Positions 11,207 to 19,738 of a DNA stretch of 64,000 nucleotides are shown piece by piece. The notes under the pieces are model-generated. The model was given only the letters and a program-made list of their open reading frames with translations. It made no database searches and was not told the DNA's origin. The stretch is taken from contig NZ_CP109017.1 of assembly GCF_036226765.1 (NCBI RefSeq), forward strand, positions 5,891,001-5,955,000. The letters are read 5' to 3'. The stretch's first letter is position 1. Each line of letters opens with the position of its first letter. The translations under genes and the position numbers were made by a program. Source of the stretch: Streptomyces sp. NBC_00670 (lineage in GTDB: Bacteria > Actinomycetota > Actinomycetes > Streptomycetales > Streptomycetaceae).

Positions 11207-12133
11207 TCAGCCGCGGGCTGCTGCGCCCCGCCTGGTGGCTTGGCTCGAATTGTCGACCGCGCGTGTCTCCCCGCTCCGCCCGCCGTGGCCCGTCGCCCTG
11301 CCCGCCACGGCGGTGGCCGCGCGGACGAAGGCGGCCAGGGCAGGGGAGGTGGCGCGCTCGGGCCAGGCGAGGACGAGCGTGGTGGGCTCGGCATCGTCGA
11401 CTGGGACAGCGACCAGGTCGTCGCGGAGCTGGCCGCGGATGGAGGAGGGAAGGACGGCGACCATCCGGCCCAGGGCGATGAGGTGGAGAAGCTGCCCAAG
11501 GTCGTGGACCTCGGGTCCGTGTGAGCCGCCCTGGAACGCCCCGGGCCAGCGCGGCAGGGGCTCCCCGGCGAGGTCGTTCAGGCAGACCCGGGTACGGCCC
11601 GCGAGGCGATGCGAACTCGGCATCACGAGAAGTTGCGTCTCGGTCAGGAGGTCCTGGGTGTCCAGGCCGGTGAGGTCGGGGTGGGGGCGGTGAAGCAGGG
11701 CGGCGTCGGCACGACCCTCCCGCAGGAGGGTCTCACGCTCGCCGAAGCTGCACACCAGCTCGACCGGCAGCGCACCCGGCTCGGCCTGATAGGCGTCGAG
11801 GATCGCGGGCAGCAGGCCACCGTCGCCGCCCGGCTTGATGACCAGGACCAGACGCGGGTCGGCGCGGCCGGCCCGCCGGGTGCGGCGCGCCGCGGCCGAC
11901 GCGGCGTCGAGCACCGTACGGCTCTCGCGGAGCAGGACGGCCCCCGCCTCGGTCAGTGCGACCCGGCGACTGCCACGTTCCAACAGGGCTACGCCCAGCC
12001 GTCGTTCGAGCTGCTGAATGGCGCGGGAGAGCGGCGGCTGGGCCATCCCCAGCCGGGCGGCCGCCCGACCGAAGTGCAGCTCTTCGGCGACAGCGGTGAA
12101 GTAGACGAGCTCGCGGACCTCCAGTCTTTCCAT
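11207..12133 (-). CDS. LysR-family transcriptional regulator
   Basis: A 308-residue LysR protein: N-terminal winged helix (residues 4-60, with HFGRAAARLGMAQPPLSRAIQQLE) and a substrate-binding domain beginning around residue 88 (RLVLVIKPGGDGGLLPAIL). The last 25 residues are disordered. ATG at 12133 matches the usual LysR start. It is divergent from an SDR gene 70 bp away, the standard arrangement for a LysR protein controlling its neighbour, so that gene is the likely target. The effector is unknown. Confidence 0.93.
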   Translation of the reverse strand: MERLEVRELVYFTAVAEELHFGRAAARLGMAQPPLSRAIQQLERRLGVALLERGSRRVALTEAGAVLLRESRTVLDAASAAARRTRRAGRADPRLVLVIKPGGDGGLLPAILDAYQAEPGALPVELVCSFGERETLLREGRADAALLHRPHPDLTGLDTQDLLTETQLLVMPSSHRLAGRTRVCLNDLAGEPLPRWPGAFQGGSHGPEVHDLGQLLHLIALGRMVAVLPSSIRGQLRDDLVAVPVDDAEPTTLVLAWPERATSPALAAFVRAATAVAGRATGHGGRSGETRAVDNSSQATRRGAAARG

Positions 12134-12203
12134 ACCCGCACGGTATCGCTGCGCACCTGATCGGTGTTGGAACTCCCGGCCGCCCCCGTGGTGGGCTGAA
12201 CGC

Positions 12204-12935
12204 ATGACAGAAACCACGATTGCCCTGGTCACCGGTGCCAACAAGGGCATCGGGCGCGAGGTCGCAGCCCGGCTCGCCTCGCTCGGCACCAACGTCCTGC
12301 TGGCCTCGCGCGACCCGCACCGCGGTGCGGCGGCCGCAGCCGACCTGGGCCCGCGGGTGTACCCGGTCACCCTGGACGTCACCGACCGCGCCGGCGTCCT
12401 GTCCGCCGCCCGCTGGATCGAGGAGCGCTTCGGCCGGCTGGACATCCTGGTCAACAACGCCGGCGTCTCCGGCGACCTCGCCGCCCAGAGCCCTGGCAGT
12501 GTCGAGCTGCCCGCTGTACGCGAGGTGTTCGAGACCAACGTGTTCGGCGTGATCAGCGTGACCACCACGATGCTGCCGCTGCTCGCCCGCTCCTCCGCCG
12601 CCCGGATCGTCAATGTCAGCAGTGGACTGGGCTCCCTCGCCCGGATGACCGATCCCGACGACTACTTCACCACCCGGCCCCCGTTGGCCGCGTACGTCCC
12701 GTCCAAGACCGCGCTCAACTCGCTGACCGTGCAGTACGCCAAGGAACTGCGCAGCCGCAACATCCTGGTCAACGCCGCCGATCCGGGACCGTGTGCGACC
12801 GACTTCACCACCGCGTTCCCCGGCCTCACCCGCACCGCGGCCGACGGCGCGGCCGTGGTCGTCCGGCTCGCCACGCTGCCCGATGACGGGCCGACCGGCG
12901 GCTTCTTCGACGAGCACGGCCCGGTTCCCTGGTGA
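12204..12935 (+). CDS. SDR-family NAD(P)-dependent oxidoreductase
   Basis: The 243-residue protein is a classical short-chain dehydrogenase: cofactor loop TGANKGIG (residues 10-17), NNAG (84-87), SS near 139-140 and the catalytic YVPSK (Tyr164, Lys168). The TGANKGIG form resembles carbonyl-reductase-like members, but the C-terminus is about 30 residues shorter than human carbonyl reductase, and the substrate is unclear. It is divergently paired with a LysR regulator, suggesting induction by a small molecule that it may reduce. Confidence 0.93.
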   Translation: MTETTIALVTGANKGIGREVAARLASLGTNVLLASRDPHRGAAAAADLGPRVYPVTLDVTDRAGVLSAARWIEERFGRLDILVNNAGVSGDLAAQSPGSVELPAVREVFETNVFGVISVTTTMLPLLARSSAARIVNVSSGLGSLARMTDPDDYFTTRPPLAAYVPSKTALNSLTVQYAKELRSRNILVNAADPGPCATDFTTAFPGLTRTAADGAAVVVRLATLPDDGPTGGFFDEHGPVPW

Positions 12936-12944
12936 ACTGACGGT

Positions 12945-13075
12945 CACCCCCGGGGGCGGAGCGCCCAAGAGCTCGGGGGGTGGGGCTGTGGGGCGGGTGC
13001 GGGTGCGTCGGGGCTGCTCGCGCCCCCGCGGCGGAGCCGCGCAGACAGCACAGCCCCGCCGCCCCTGCGGGATGT
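12945..13075. repeat. Intergenic repeat, copy 4 (partial, diverged)
   Basis: Between the SDR and peptidase genes lies a diverged copy with the AAGAGCTCGGGGGG module, GGTGCGGGTGCGTCGGGGCTGC and GCGGCGGAGCCGCGC modules seen in other copies, but without the long perfect palindrome. It can still form several GC hairpins. Confidence 0.6.
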
Positions 13076-13137
13076 GAATGCGGTCGCATCCGGGTTCGTC
13101 GGAAGGCAGGATGGCCGGAGTGGACCTTGGAGGGACG

Positions 13138-14271
13138 ATGGCTGCTGCCCCGGGAAGTGACCCCGCGTCGTTCGACGCCGCCGACTACGCCGCCCGTATG
13201 CACCGCACCGCACACGCCGCCGCCGACGCCGGACTCGACGGCGTACTGATCGCCCCCGGGCCCGACCTGCTGTGGCTGACCGGCTACCGGCCGGTGGAGA
13301 CCGAGCGGCTCACCCTCCTCGTGCTGCGCGCCGGCCAGGACCCCGTCCTGGTGGTACCGACCCTGGAGGCCCCCGACGCGGCCGGCGCCGCCGGCGGCCC
13401 CGCGCTCACCCTGCGGGACTGGACCGACGGCCAGGACCCGTACGAGGCCGCCGGCGCGCTCCTCAAGCCCGCCGGCCGCTTCGGGATCAGCGACAACGCC
13501 TGGGCGATGCATCTGCTCGGCCTGCGCCGCCGGCTGCCGGACTCGGACCACGTCGCGCTCACCGAGGCGCTGCCGATGCTCCGCGCCGTCAAGGACACCG
13601 CCGAGCTGGAGCGGCTGGCCGCGGCGGGCGCGGCCGCGGACGCCGCGTTCGAGGAGATCCGCGAGGTCGCCTTCGCCGGCCGCCGGGAGCGGGAGGTCGC
13701 CGCCGACCTCGACGCGGCGCTGCGCCGCCACGGCCACTCCCAGGTCGACTTCACCATCGTCGGCTCCGGCCCCAACGGCGCCAACCCGCACCACGAGGCC
13801 GGCGACCGCGTCATCGCCCGCGGCGACATGGTCGTCCTGGACTTCGGCGGCCTCAAGCACGGCTACGGCTCCGACACCACCCGCACGGTGCACGTCGGCG
13901 AGCCCACCGACGAGGAGCGCCGCGTCCACGACACCGTGCGCGAGGCCCAGGAGGCCGGGTTCCGGGCGGTGCGGCCGGGCGCCGCCTGCCAGGACGTGGA
14001 CCGGGCCGCCCGCGCCGTCATCGCCGACGCCGGCTACGGCGAGTACTTCATCCACCGCACGGGGCACGGCATCGGCGTCACCACGCACGAGCCGCCGTAC
14101 ATGATCGAGGGCGAGGAGCAGCCGCTCGTCCCCGGCATGTGTTTCTCCGTCGAGCCCGGCATCTATCTTCCCGGCCGATTCGGGGTACGCATCGAGGACA
14201 TCGTGACGGTCACCGAGGACGGCGGCCGGCGCCTGAACCACACCGAACGGGAGATGGTGCTCGTCGACTGA
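13138..14271 (+). CDS. M24-family Xaa-Pro aminopeptidase/dipeptidase
   Basis: The 377-residue protein has the creatinase-like N-terminal domain (residues 1-150) and a pita-bread metallopeptidase domain with all five metal ligands visible: Asp235 (VVLDFGG), Asp246 (SDTTRT), His310 (GTGHGIG), Glu339 (SVEPGIY) and Glu353 (RIEDIV). It should be a cytosolic two-metal peptidase cleaving X-Pro bonds. ATG 13138 follows GGAGG; ATG 13111 with GGAAGG is an equally placed alternative adding nine residues. The gene precedes a kinase-fold gene by about 106 bases and may be cotranscribed with it. Confidence 0.93.
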   Translation: MAAAPGSDPASFDAADYAARMHRTAHAAADAGLDGVLIAPGPDLLWLTGYRPVETERLTLLVLRAGQDPVLVVPTLEAPDAAGAAGGPALTLRDWTDGQDPYEAAGALLKPAGRFGISDNAWAMHLLGLRRRLPDSDHVALTEALPMLRAVKDTAELERLAAAGAAADAAFEEIREVAFAGRREREVAADLDAALRRHGHSQVDFTIVGSGPNGANPHHEAGDRVIARGDMVVLDFGGLKHGYGSDTTRTVHVGEPTDEERRVHDTVREAQEAGFRAVRPGAACQDVDRAARAVIADAGYGEYFIHRTGHGIGVTTHEPPYMIEGEEQPLVPGMCFSVEPGIYLPGRFGVRIEDIVTVTEDGGRRLNHTEREMVLVD

Positions 14272-14377
14272 CCCGCACGGCACGGCCGCCGCCCGGCCAC
14301 CGGGAGCGAAGCCGTACCCGTACCACCCAGTCCCGTACCAGCGAAGCCCGTACCCCCGAGACGACGGCGCGACGACC

Positions 14378-15349
14378 ATGACCCAGGCACCCACACCGAC
14401 GGCCGACACCGTACGGCGGCTCGTCGGCTCCCTGTTCAAGGAGGCGTCCCAGGAGGCGTCCATGGGAGCGGCCGAGACGGCCGGCGGCCCCGACGTGCGG
14501 CCCGTCACCGAGGGCGGCACCGGCGACAGTCGCGCCGTCTGGTGGGTCGGCGCCCGGCACGTGCTCCGGCTGGCGCCCGACCGGGAGGCCACCGCGCGCG
14601 GGCGCCGCGAGCTGCGACTGCGCGACCTGGTCCGGCCGCACGTCCCCCTCGCGGTGCCCGCCAGCGTCGCCCACGGCGAGTGGGCCCCCGGCCTCGCCTA
14701 CACGCTCGACACCCGGCTGACCGGCGCCGGCGCCGAGGACCGGGCCGTCTCCGCCGTCGGCGAGGCGGACCTCGCCGCGCTGCTCACCGGACTGCGCGAG
14801 GTGCCCGTACGGCAGGCGGAGACGCTCGGTGTGCCGCGCCGGGCGGCACGCTCCCTGGAGGCGCTGCGCAGGTCGGCGGGCGGCGCCGCCCGACGGCTCG
14901 GCGAGGCCGACGAGTTCGACCCGGCCCGGCTCGCCCCGTTCACCGCCACCGCCGCCGCCCAGCTCGCCCCGCAGCCGGGGGCGGCGGTCCTCGTCCACCA
15001 CGGGCTCACCGGCGCACACCTCCTGGTCGGCGAGGACGGCCGGGTGCGCGGGGTGCTCGGCTGGGGCGACGCGGTGACCGGCGACCCCGCCGAGGACATC
15101 GCCGGGCTCGCCCGCGCGGTCGGCGCCCCCGCCGCCGTACGCGCCGCGACCCTCGCCGGCTACGGCCCCCGCCCCTGTCTGCGCGGCCTGTGGCTGGCCC
15201 GCTGCGACGCCCTGCTCCACCTCGCCGCCCGCCTCGACGCCCCCACCGGCGACCCGCTGCCCCTGCTCCGGCACCGTCTGCGCCGCGCCTGGGAGCCGAT
15301 CCTCCTGGAACGTGTCACGGACCTGCGCGGGGGGCCGGGGGAGCCGTAG
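14378..15349 (+). CDS. Phosphotransferase-fold protein, probably a pseudokinase
   Basis: The 323-residue protein aligns in layout with aminoglycoside/macrolide phosphotransferases (APH fold). The nucleotide lobe is in the first 115 residues. However, the catalytic-loop signature, normally HGDLxxxN, reads HHGLTGAH (207-214), so the catalytic Asp is Gly209 and the Mg-binding Asn is His214. The DFG-like motif reads VLGWGDA, so its Asp is Gly228, although GDPAED follows as usual. Three key catalytic residues are thus replaced, which argues for a binding or regulatory role. The permease gene follows 105 bases later. Confidence 0.82.
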   Translation: MTQAPTPTADTVRRLVGSLFKEASQEASMGAAETAGGPDVRPVTEGGTGDSRAVWWVGARHVLRLAPDREATARGRRELRLRDLVRPHVPLAVPASVAHGEWAPGLAYTLDTRLTGAGAEDRAVSAVGEADLAALLTGLREVPVRQAETLGVPRRAARSLEALRRSAGGAARRLGEADEFDPARLAPFTATAAAQLAPQPGAAVLVHHGLTGAHLLVGEDGRVRGVLGWGDAVTGDPAEDIAGLARAVGAPAAVRAATLAGYGPRPCLRGLWLARCDALLHLAARLDAPTGDPLPLLRHRLRRAWEPILLERVTDLRGGPGEP

Positions 15350-15454
15350 CGCACCGGCCGACCGCGCCGCCCCGGGGGGCGGACGCTACCGAGGGCCGCC
15401 CCGCCGCACGGCACACCCGTACCGTCTGTCACCGCGCCGCAGGGGTAGACGGCA

Positions 15455-16834
15455 GTGGTGACTACTCCCCCCGCACCGGCCTCCGCCGGATCCCCGCAGA
15501 ACGGCGCCCCGCAGCAGGAGGCCACCCCCTCGCTCAAGAGGGCGCTGACGACCCCCCTGCTCTACTTCTTCATCCTCGGCGACGTGCTGGGCGCCGGCGT
15601 CTACGTCCTCATCGGCCAGGTCGCGGCGGAATCCGGCGGCGCCGTCTGGGTGCCGCTCCTCCTCGCCCTGCTGCTGTCGCTGCTGACGGCCGCCTCGTAC
15701 GCCGAACTCAGCACGAAGTACCCCCGGGCGGGCGGCGCCTCCCACTACGCGACCCTCGCCTTCGGGCCCTTCACCGGCTTCCTCGCCGGGTTCTGCATGC
15801 TCGCCGCGGGCATCGTGTCCGTCGCCGCGCTGGCCCGCGGCTTCGCCGGCGACTACCTCTCCGCCTTCGTCAGCCTGCCCGTCGTCCTGGTGGCGGCCGT
15901 CTTCCTGTGCCTTCTGGCCCTCCTGAACGCCCGCGGCATCAGCGAGTCCACGCGCGCCAACGCGGCGGCGACCCTCGTCGAGGTGGGCGGCCTCCTCCTC
16001 GTCGTCGGCCTCGGTGTCTGGCTGTTCCTGCGCGGCGACGGCGACCCCGGCAGACTCGTCCGGCTGGGCACCGCCGACTCCGGCGCGGCCGCCGGTGTCC
16101 TGAGCGGAACGGTGCTCGCCTACTACTCCTTCGTCGGCTTCGAGACCTCCGTCAACGTCGCCGAGGAGACCCGCGACCCGCGCCGCTCGTATCCGCGCGC
16201 CCTCTTCGGCGCCCTGGTGACGGCGGGCGCCGTCTACGTCCTCGTCGGCATCGTCGCCTCGGCCGCCGTGCCCACCGGGGTGCTGGCCCGCTCCAGCGGA
16301 CCGCTGCTCGAAGTGGTGAAGGCGGCGGGCGGGGTGCCGCCCAAGGTGTTCAGCGCCATCGCCCTGGTCGCCGTCGCCAACGGCGCGCTGCTGACCGGCA
16401 TCATGAGTTCGCGCCTGGCCTTCGGCATGGCGCGGGACGGCCTGCTTCCCCGCTTCCTCACCCACGTCCTGCCCGGGCGCCGCACACCGTGGGCCTCGAT
16501 CGCGGTCACGACCGGCCTGTCCTTCCTGCTGGCGCTCACCGGGGACGTGGCGACCCTCGCCTCCACCCTCGTGCTGCTGCTTCTCGTGGTGTTCTTCCTC
16601 GTCAACACCGCCGTCCTCGTCCAGCGGCGCGACCGCTCGACGCGGCCGCACTTCCGGGCGTACACCGTCGTGCCCGTCCTGGGCGCGGCCTCCTGCGTGG
16701 TGCTCGCCACCCAGGTCGAGGCCGAGGTCTGGACGCGCGGGCTGATCGTCGTCGCGGTCGGCGTGGTCCTGGGCGCCGTCGCCGCCCTGCACCGGCGCCG
16801 GACGGCCGGTGAGCCGCCGGGGGACGGCTCCTGA
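15455..16834 (+). CDS. APC-family amino acid/polyamine permease
   Basis: The 459-residue protein has about 12 to 14 membrane segments after a 28-residue polar N-terminus. The first transmembrane helix contains GDVLGAGVYVLIG, matching the unwound substrate-binding helix of APC transporters, and TM6 carries the usual FVGFETSVNVAEETRDPRR. It should import amino acids or related amines by ion coupling. The start is one of two adjacent GTG codons at 15455. It is convergent with treZ, 61 bases away. Confidence 0.92.
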   Translation: MVTTPPAPASAGSPQNGAPQQEATPSLKRALTTPLLYFFILGDVLGAGVYVLIGQVAAESGGAVWVPLLLALLLSLLTAASYAELSTKYPRAGGASHYATLAFGPFTGFLAGFCMLAAGIVSVAALARGFAGDYLSAFVSLPVVLVAAVFLCLLALLNARGISESTRANAAATLVEVGGLLLVVGLGVWLFLRGDGDPGRLVRLGTADSGAAAGVLSGTVLAYYSFVGFETSVNVAEETRDPRRSYPRALFGALVTAGAVYVLVGIVASAAVPTGVLARSSGPLLEVVKAAGGVPPKVFSAIALVAVANGALLTGIMSSRLAFGMARDGLLPRFLTHVLPGRRTPWASIAVTTGLSFLLALTGDVATLASTLVLLLLVVFFLVNTAVLVQRRDRSTRPHFRAYTVVPVLGAASCVVLATQVEAEVWTRGLIVVAVGVVLGAVAALHRRRTAGEPPGDGS

Positions 16835-16895
16835 ACGCCCGGCCCCGGCCGTCGGGAAGCCCCGGCGGCCGGCCCTCACGCCGGGCGCAGGGCCC

Positions 16896-18644
16896 TCACT
16901 CCCGCAGCAGGACGACCGCCGACTCGCCCGGCAGCGTCAGCGCCCCGTCCGCGTCCGGCGCCGCCACCGGCTCCCACGCGGCCAGGACGCGCGCCCCGCG
17001 CACGCCCAGCGGGACACGCACCGGCTCCCCGCCCAGGTTGACCGCCACCCGGACGTCGCCGCGGCGGAAGGCGAGCCAGCGGGCCGCCTCGTCGAAGCCG
17101 ACCTTCACGTCGGACAGATCGGGGTCGGTCAGGTCCGGCTGCGCGTGCCGCAGCGCGATCAGCTCCCGGTACCAGGCCAGCACGCGCGCGTGCATGCCGC
17201 CGCCCGGCTCCGACCAGTCGAGGCAGGAGCGCTCCCGGGTGGCGGGGTCCTGCGGGTCGGGCACGTCCTCCTCCGCCCAGCCGTGCGCCGCGAACTCCCG
17301 CCGCCTGCCGTTGCGCACGGCCGCCGCGAGCTCCGGGTCGGTGTGGTCGGTGAAGAACTGCCAGGGCGTGCCGGCCGCCCACTCCTCGCCCATGAACAGC
17401 ATCGGCGTGAACGGCGCCGTCAGCATCAGCGTCGCCGCGCAGGCCAGCAGCCCGGGGGAGAGGGAGGCGGCGAGCCGGTCGCCCTGGGCGCGGTTGCCGA
17501 CCTGGTCGTGGGTCTGGGTGTAGCCCAGCAGCCGGTGCGCGGGCACGCGCCTACGGTCCAGCGGGCGGCCGTGGGAGCGGCCCCGGAACGTCGAGTACGT
17601 GCCGTCGTGGAAGAAGCCGTGGGAGAGGGTCTTGGCGATCGCGGCGAGCGGGGCGCGCGCGAAGTCCGCGTAGTAGCCCTGCGCCTCGCCGGTCAGGGTG
17701 GTGTGCAGGGCGTGGTGGAAGTCGTCGTTCCACTGCGCGTGCAGCCCGAGACCGCCCTCGGCGCGCGGGGTGATCAGCCGGGGGTCGGCGAGATCGGACT
17801 CGGCGATCAGGAACAGCGGCCGCTCCAGACCGTCGGCGAGCGCGTCGACGGCGGTGGACAGCTCCTCCAGGAAGTGGCACGCGCGCGTGTCGTGCAGCGC
17901 GTGCACGGCGTCCAGGCGCAGCCCGTCGAGCCGGTAGTCGCGCAGCCAGGCCAGCGCGCTGCCCAGCAGATAGGCGCGCACCTCGTCGGAGCCGGGCGCG
18001 TCCAGGTTGACGGCGACCCCCCAGGGGGTGTGGTGGGTGTCGGTGAAGTACGGACCGAAGGCGGGCAGGTAGTTGCCGGACGGGCCGAGGTGGTTGTGCA
18101 CCACGTCCAGGACGACGCCCAGGCCCAGCTCGTGCGCCCGGTCGACGAACCGCTTGAGCGCCTCGGGGCCGCCGTACGGCTCGTGCACGGCCCACAGCGA
18201 GACGCCCTCGTACCCCCAGCCGTGCCGGCCGGGGAAGGGGCACAGCGGCATCAACTCCACGTGCGTGACGCCCAGTTCGACGAGGTGTTCCAGCCGGGCG
18301 GCGGCCGCGTCCAGGGTGCCCTCGGGGGTGTACGTGCCCACGTGCAGCTCGTAGAGGACCGCGCCCGGCAGCCCGCGCCCGGGCCAGGGGGTGCGCCAGT
18401 CGTACCGGTCCTGGTCGACCACCGCGCTGAGCCCGTCCGGGCCGTCGGGCTGACGGCGGGTACGGGGATCGGGCAGCACCGGGCCGCCGTCCAGGGCGAA
18501 CCCGTACCGCGAGCCGTCGCCTGCCGGTGCCTCGGCGCGCCACCAGCCGGCGCGCTCCGGATCGGGCGCCATCGCGTGCGCGGCGCCGTCGCAGTGGAGC
18601 GTCACCCGGTCCTCGGCCTGTGGTGCCCACACCTCGAACTGCAC
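16896..18644 (-). CDS. treZ: Malto-oligosyltrehalose trehalohydrolase
   Basis: TreZ (582 residues) hydrolyses the glycosidic bond next to the trehalosyl end of malto-oligosyltrehalose and frees trehalose. An N-terminal CBM48-like module (FEVWAP, about residues 1-90) precedes a GH13 barrel with DVVHNHLGPSGNY, DGLRLDAVHAL (nucleophile Asp), LIAESD (acid Glu) and TQTHDQVGNR (third Asp). GTG 18644 is chosen over an ATG 29 residues upstream because homology begins at QFEVWAP and GAGGGGG precedes it. Its partner treY lies 3 kb upstream on the same strand, separated by opposite-strand genes. Confidence 0.96.
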   Translation of the reverse strand: MQFEVWAPQAEDRVTLHCDGAAHAMAPDPERAGWWRAEAPAGDGSRYGFALDGGPVLPDPRTRRQPDGPDGLSAVVDQDRYDWRTPWPGRGLPGAVLYELHVGTYTPEGTLDAAAARLEHLVELGVTHVELMPLCPFPGRHGWGYEGVSLWAVHEPYGGPEALKRFVDRAHELGLGVVLDVVHNHLGPSGNYLPAFGPYFTDTHHTPWGVAVNLDAPGSDEVRAYLLGSALAWLRDYRLDGLRLDAVHALHDTRACHFLEELSTAVDALADGLERPLFLIAESDLADPRLITPRAEGGLGLHAQWNDDFHHALHTTLTGEAQGYYADFARAPLAAIAKTLSHGFFHDGTYSTFRGRSHGRPLDRRRVPAHRLLGYTQTHDQVGNRAQGDRLAASLSPGLLACAATLMLTAPFTPMLFMGEEWAAGTPWQFFTDHTDPELAAAVRNGRRREFAAHGWAEEDVPDPQDPATRERSCLDWSEPGGGMHARVLAWYRELIALRHAQPDLTDPDLSDVKVGFDEAARWLAFRRGDVRVAVNLGGEPVRVPLGVRGARVLAAWEPVAAPDADGALTLPGESAVVLLRE

Positions 18645-18872
18645 GGACGGTTCCCCCTCGTCAGTCGGTTCCGCTTGTCGTTCTCGTCTGTCGTTCGTCC
18701 CGCTTCGCCGTCTGTGGCGCGGTCCGTCCATGGTGCGTCACACTCGATCAATCCGCTCCGGAACCCACCCTTTTGACACGCCGGACGGCCCCGACGGACA
18801 CACCGGCGAGCGGACGGCGGCATTCCGGGGGCTCGCTGGACACCCCGGCGCCGCTGTCCGACAATCACCCTC

Positions 18873-19430
18873 GTGACGTCGTCCTTCGAGTTCCCCACGT
18901 ACCCCGCGCGGCTGTCGGACGCCGACCGTGACCGGGCGCTGAAGGTGCTGCGTGACGGCGTCGCCCTCGGCCGCATCTCGCACGACACCTTCATGCGGCG
19001 CATGGAACTCGCGCTCACCGCGCGCGTCCCCGACGAACTGGCCGCGCTCACCGCGGACCTGCCGGCGCGGAGGCCGCTGTCGCGGCTCGTGTACGGCGGC
19101 GTCGAGGCGCTGTCCGGCTTCACGGTGAAGCTGCGCCGGGCCTGGCTGTCCGAGCGCCTGCCGAAGCTGCCGCTGCCGCGGCCGGAGCGGACGTATCCGC
19201 TCCGCATAGGCCGCGACCCGGCGAGCGGACTGCGCCTGAGCCACGAGTCGGTCTCCCGCGTCCACGCGGAACTCAGCCGCCAGGGCGGCCTCTGGATCCT
19301 CCGCGACCTCGGCTCCACGAACGGGACGTCCGTGAACGGCCGCCGGGTGATAGGAGCGGCGGTGGTGCGAGACGGCGACCTGGTCACTTTCGGCACGGTG
19401 ATGTTCCGGCTGGCGTCGGAAACGTCCTGA
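18873..19430 (+). CDS. DUF1707 and FHA domain protein
   Basis: The 185-residue protein has an N-terminal DUF1707 segment (about residues 12-65, RLSDADRDRALKVLRDGVA) and a C-terminal FHA domain (about 108-182) with IGRDP, SVSRVHAEL and DLGSTNGTSVNG, the residues that bind phosphothreonine. There is no membrane segment, so it is probably a cytosolic adaptor for serine/threonine-kinase signalling. The start is GTG 18873. It is divergent from treZ and followed by a long repeat-filled gap. Confidence 0.9.
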   Translation: MTSSFEFPTYPARLSDADRDRALKVLRDGVALGRISHDTFMRRMELALTARVPDELAALTADLPARRPLSRLVYGGVEALSGFTVKLRRAWLSERLPKLPLPRPERTYPLRIGRDPASGLRLSHESVSRVHAELSRQGGLWILRDLGSTNGTSVNGRRVIGAAVVRDGDLVTFGTVMFRLASETS

Positions 19431-19439
19431 ACGGTTCGC

Positions 19440-19632
19440 GGGAGAGCTCGGGGGCTTCTGTGCTTAGGCGGCTGCGGGCGCGTCGTGGCTGATCGCGCAG
19501 TTCCCCGCGTCCCTGTCAGGGGCGCGGGGCTGTGTCAATATGCGGCTCCGCCGCGTGGGCGCGATCTTTTACGGGGGTCCGGGGGCGGAGCCCCCGGGGA
19601 TGGGACGGGTAGGGGCGGCGGGGGCGAGAAAA
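19440..19632. repeat. Composite 3' repeat, copy 5
   Basis: Most of the 305-base gap between the FHA gene and the carboxypeptidase is repeat. Downstream of the FHA stop come, in order: the GGGAGAGCTCGGGGG module, GTCGTGGCTGATCGCGCAG, an imperfect palindrome (about 19503-19530), TGCGGCTCCGCCGCGTGGGC, a GGGGGCGGAGCCCCC hairpin (19583-19595) and a four-run G tract at 19596-19615 (G runs separated by AT, AC and TA). This is one of the fullest copies in the window. Confidence 0.8.
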
Positions 19633-19724
19633 CCGTGGGGTGCGGCCCCGTTGACGCGGGCACCGGTAGTGACTGAATGTAGAGGCCCGCTGCACAACAC
19701 GTACAACCGACGGAGTCACCCCGC

Positions 19725-19738
19725 GGAGGTGCGCCCTG
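19725..19738 (+). promoter_or_regulatory. GGAGG ribosome binding site before a CTG start
   Basis: GGAGG at 19725-19729 is followed by six bases and then CTG at 19736. The frame is open from a stop at 19670, and between that stop and 20507 there is no in-frame ATG, GTG or TTG. Because conserved peptidase sequence fills the frame before 20507, this site fixes CTG 19736 as the likely start. Confidence 0.75.
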
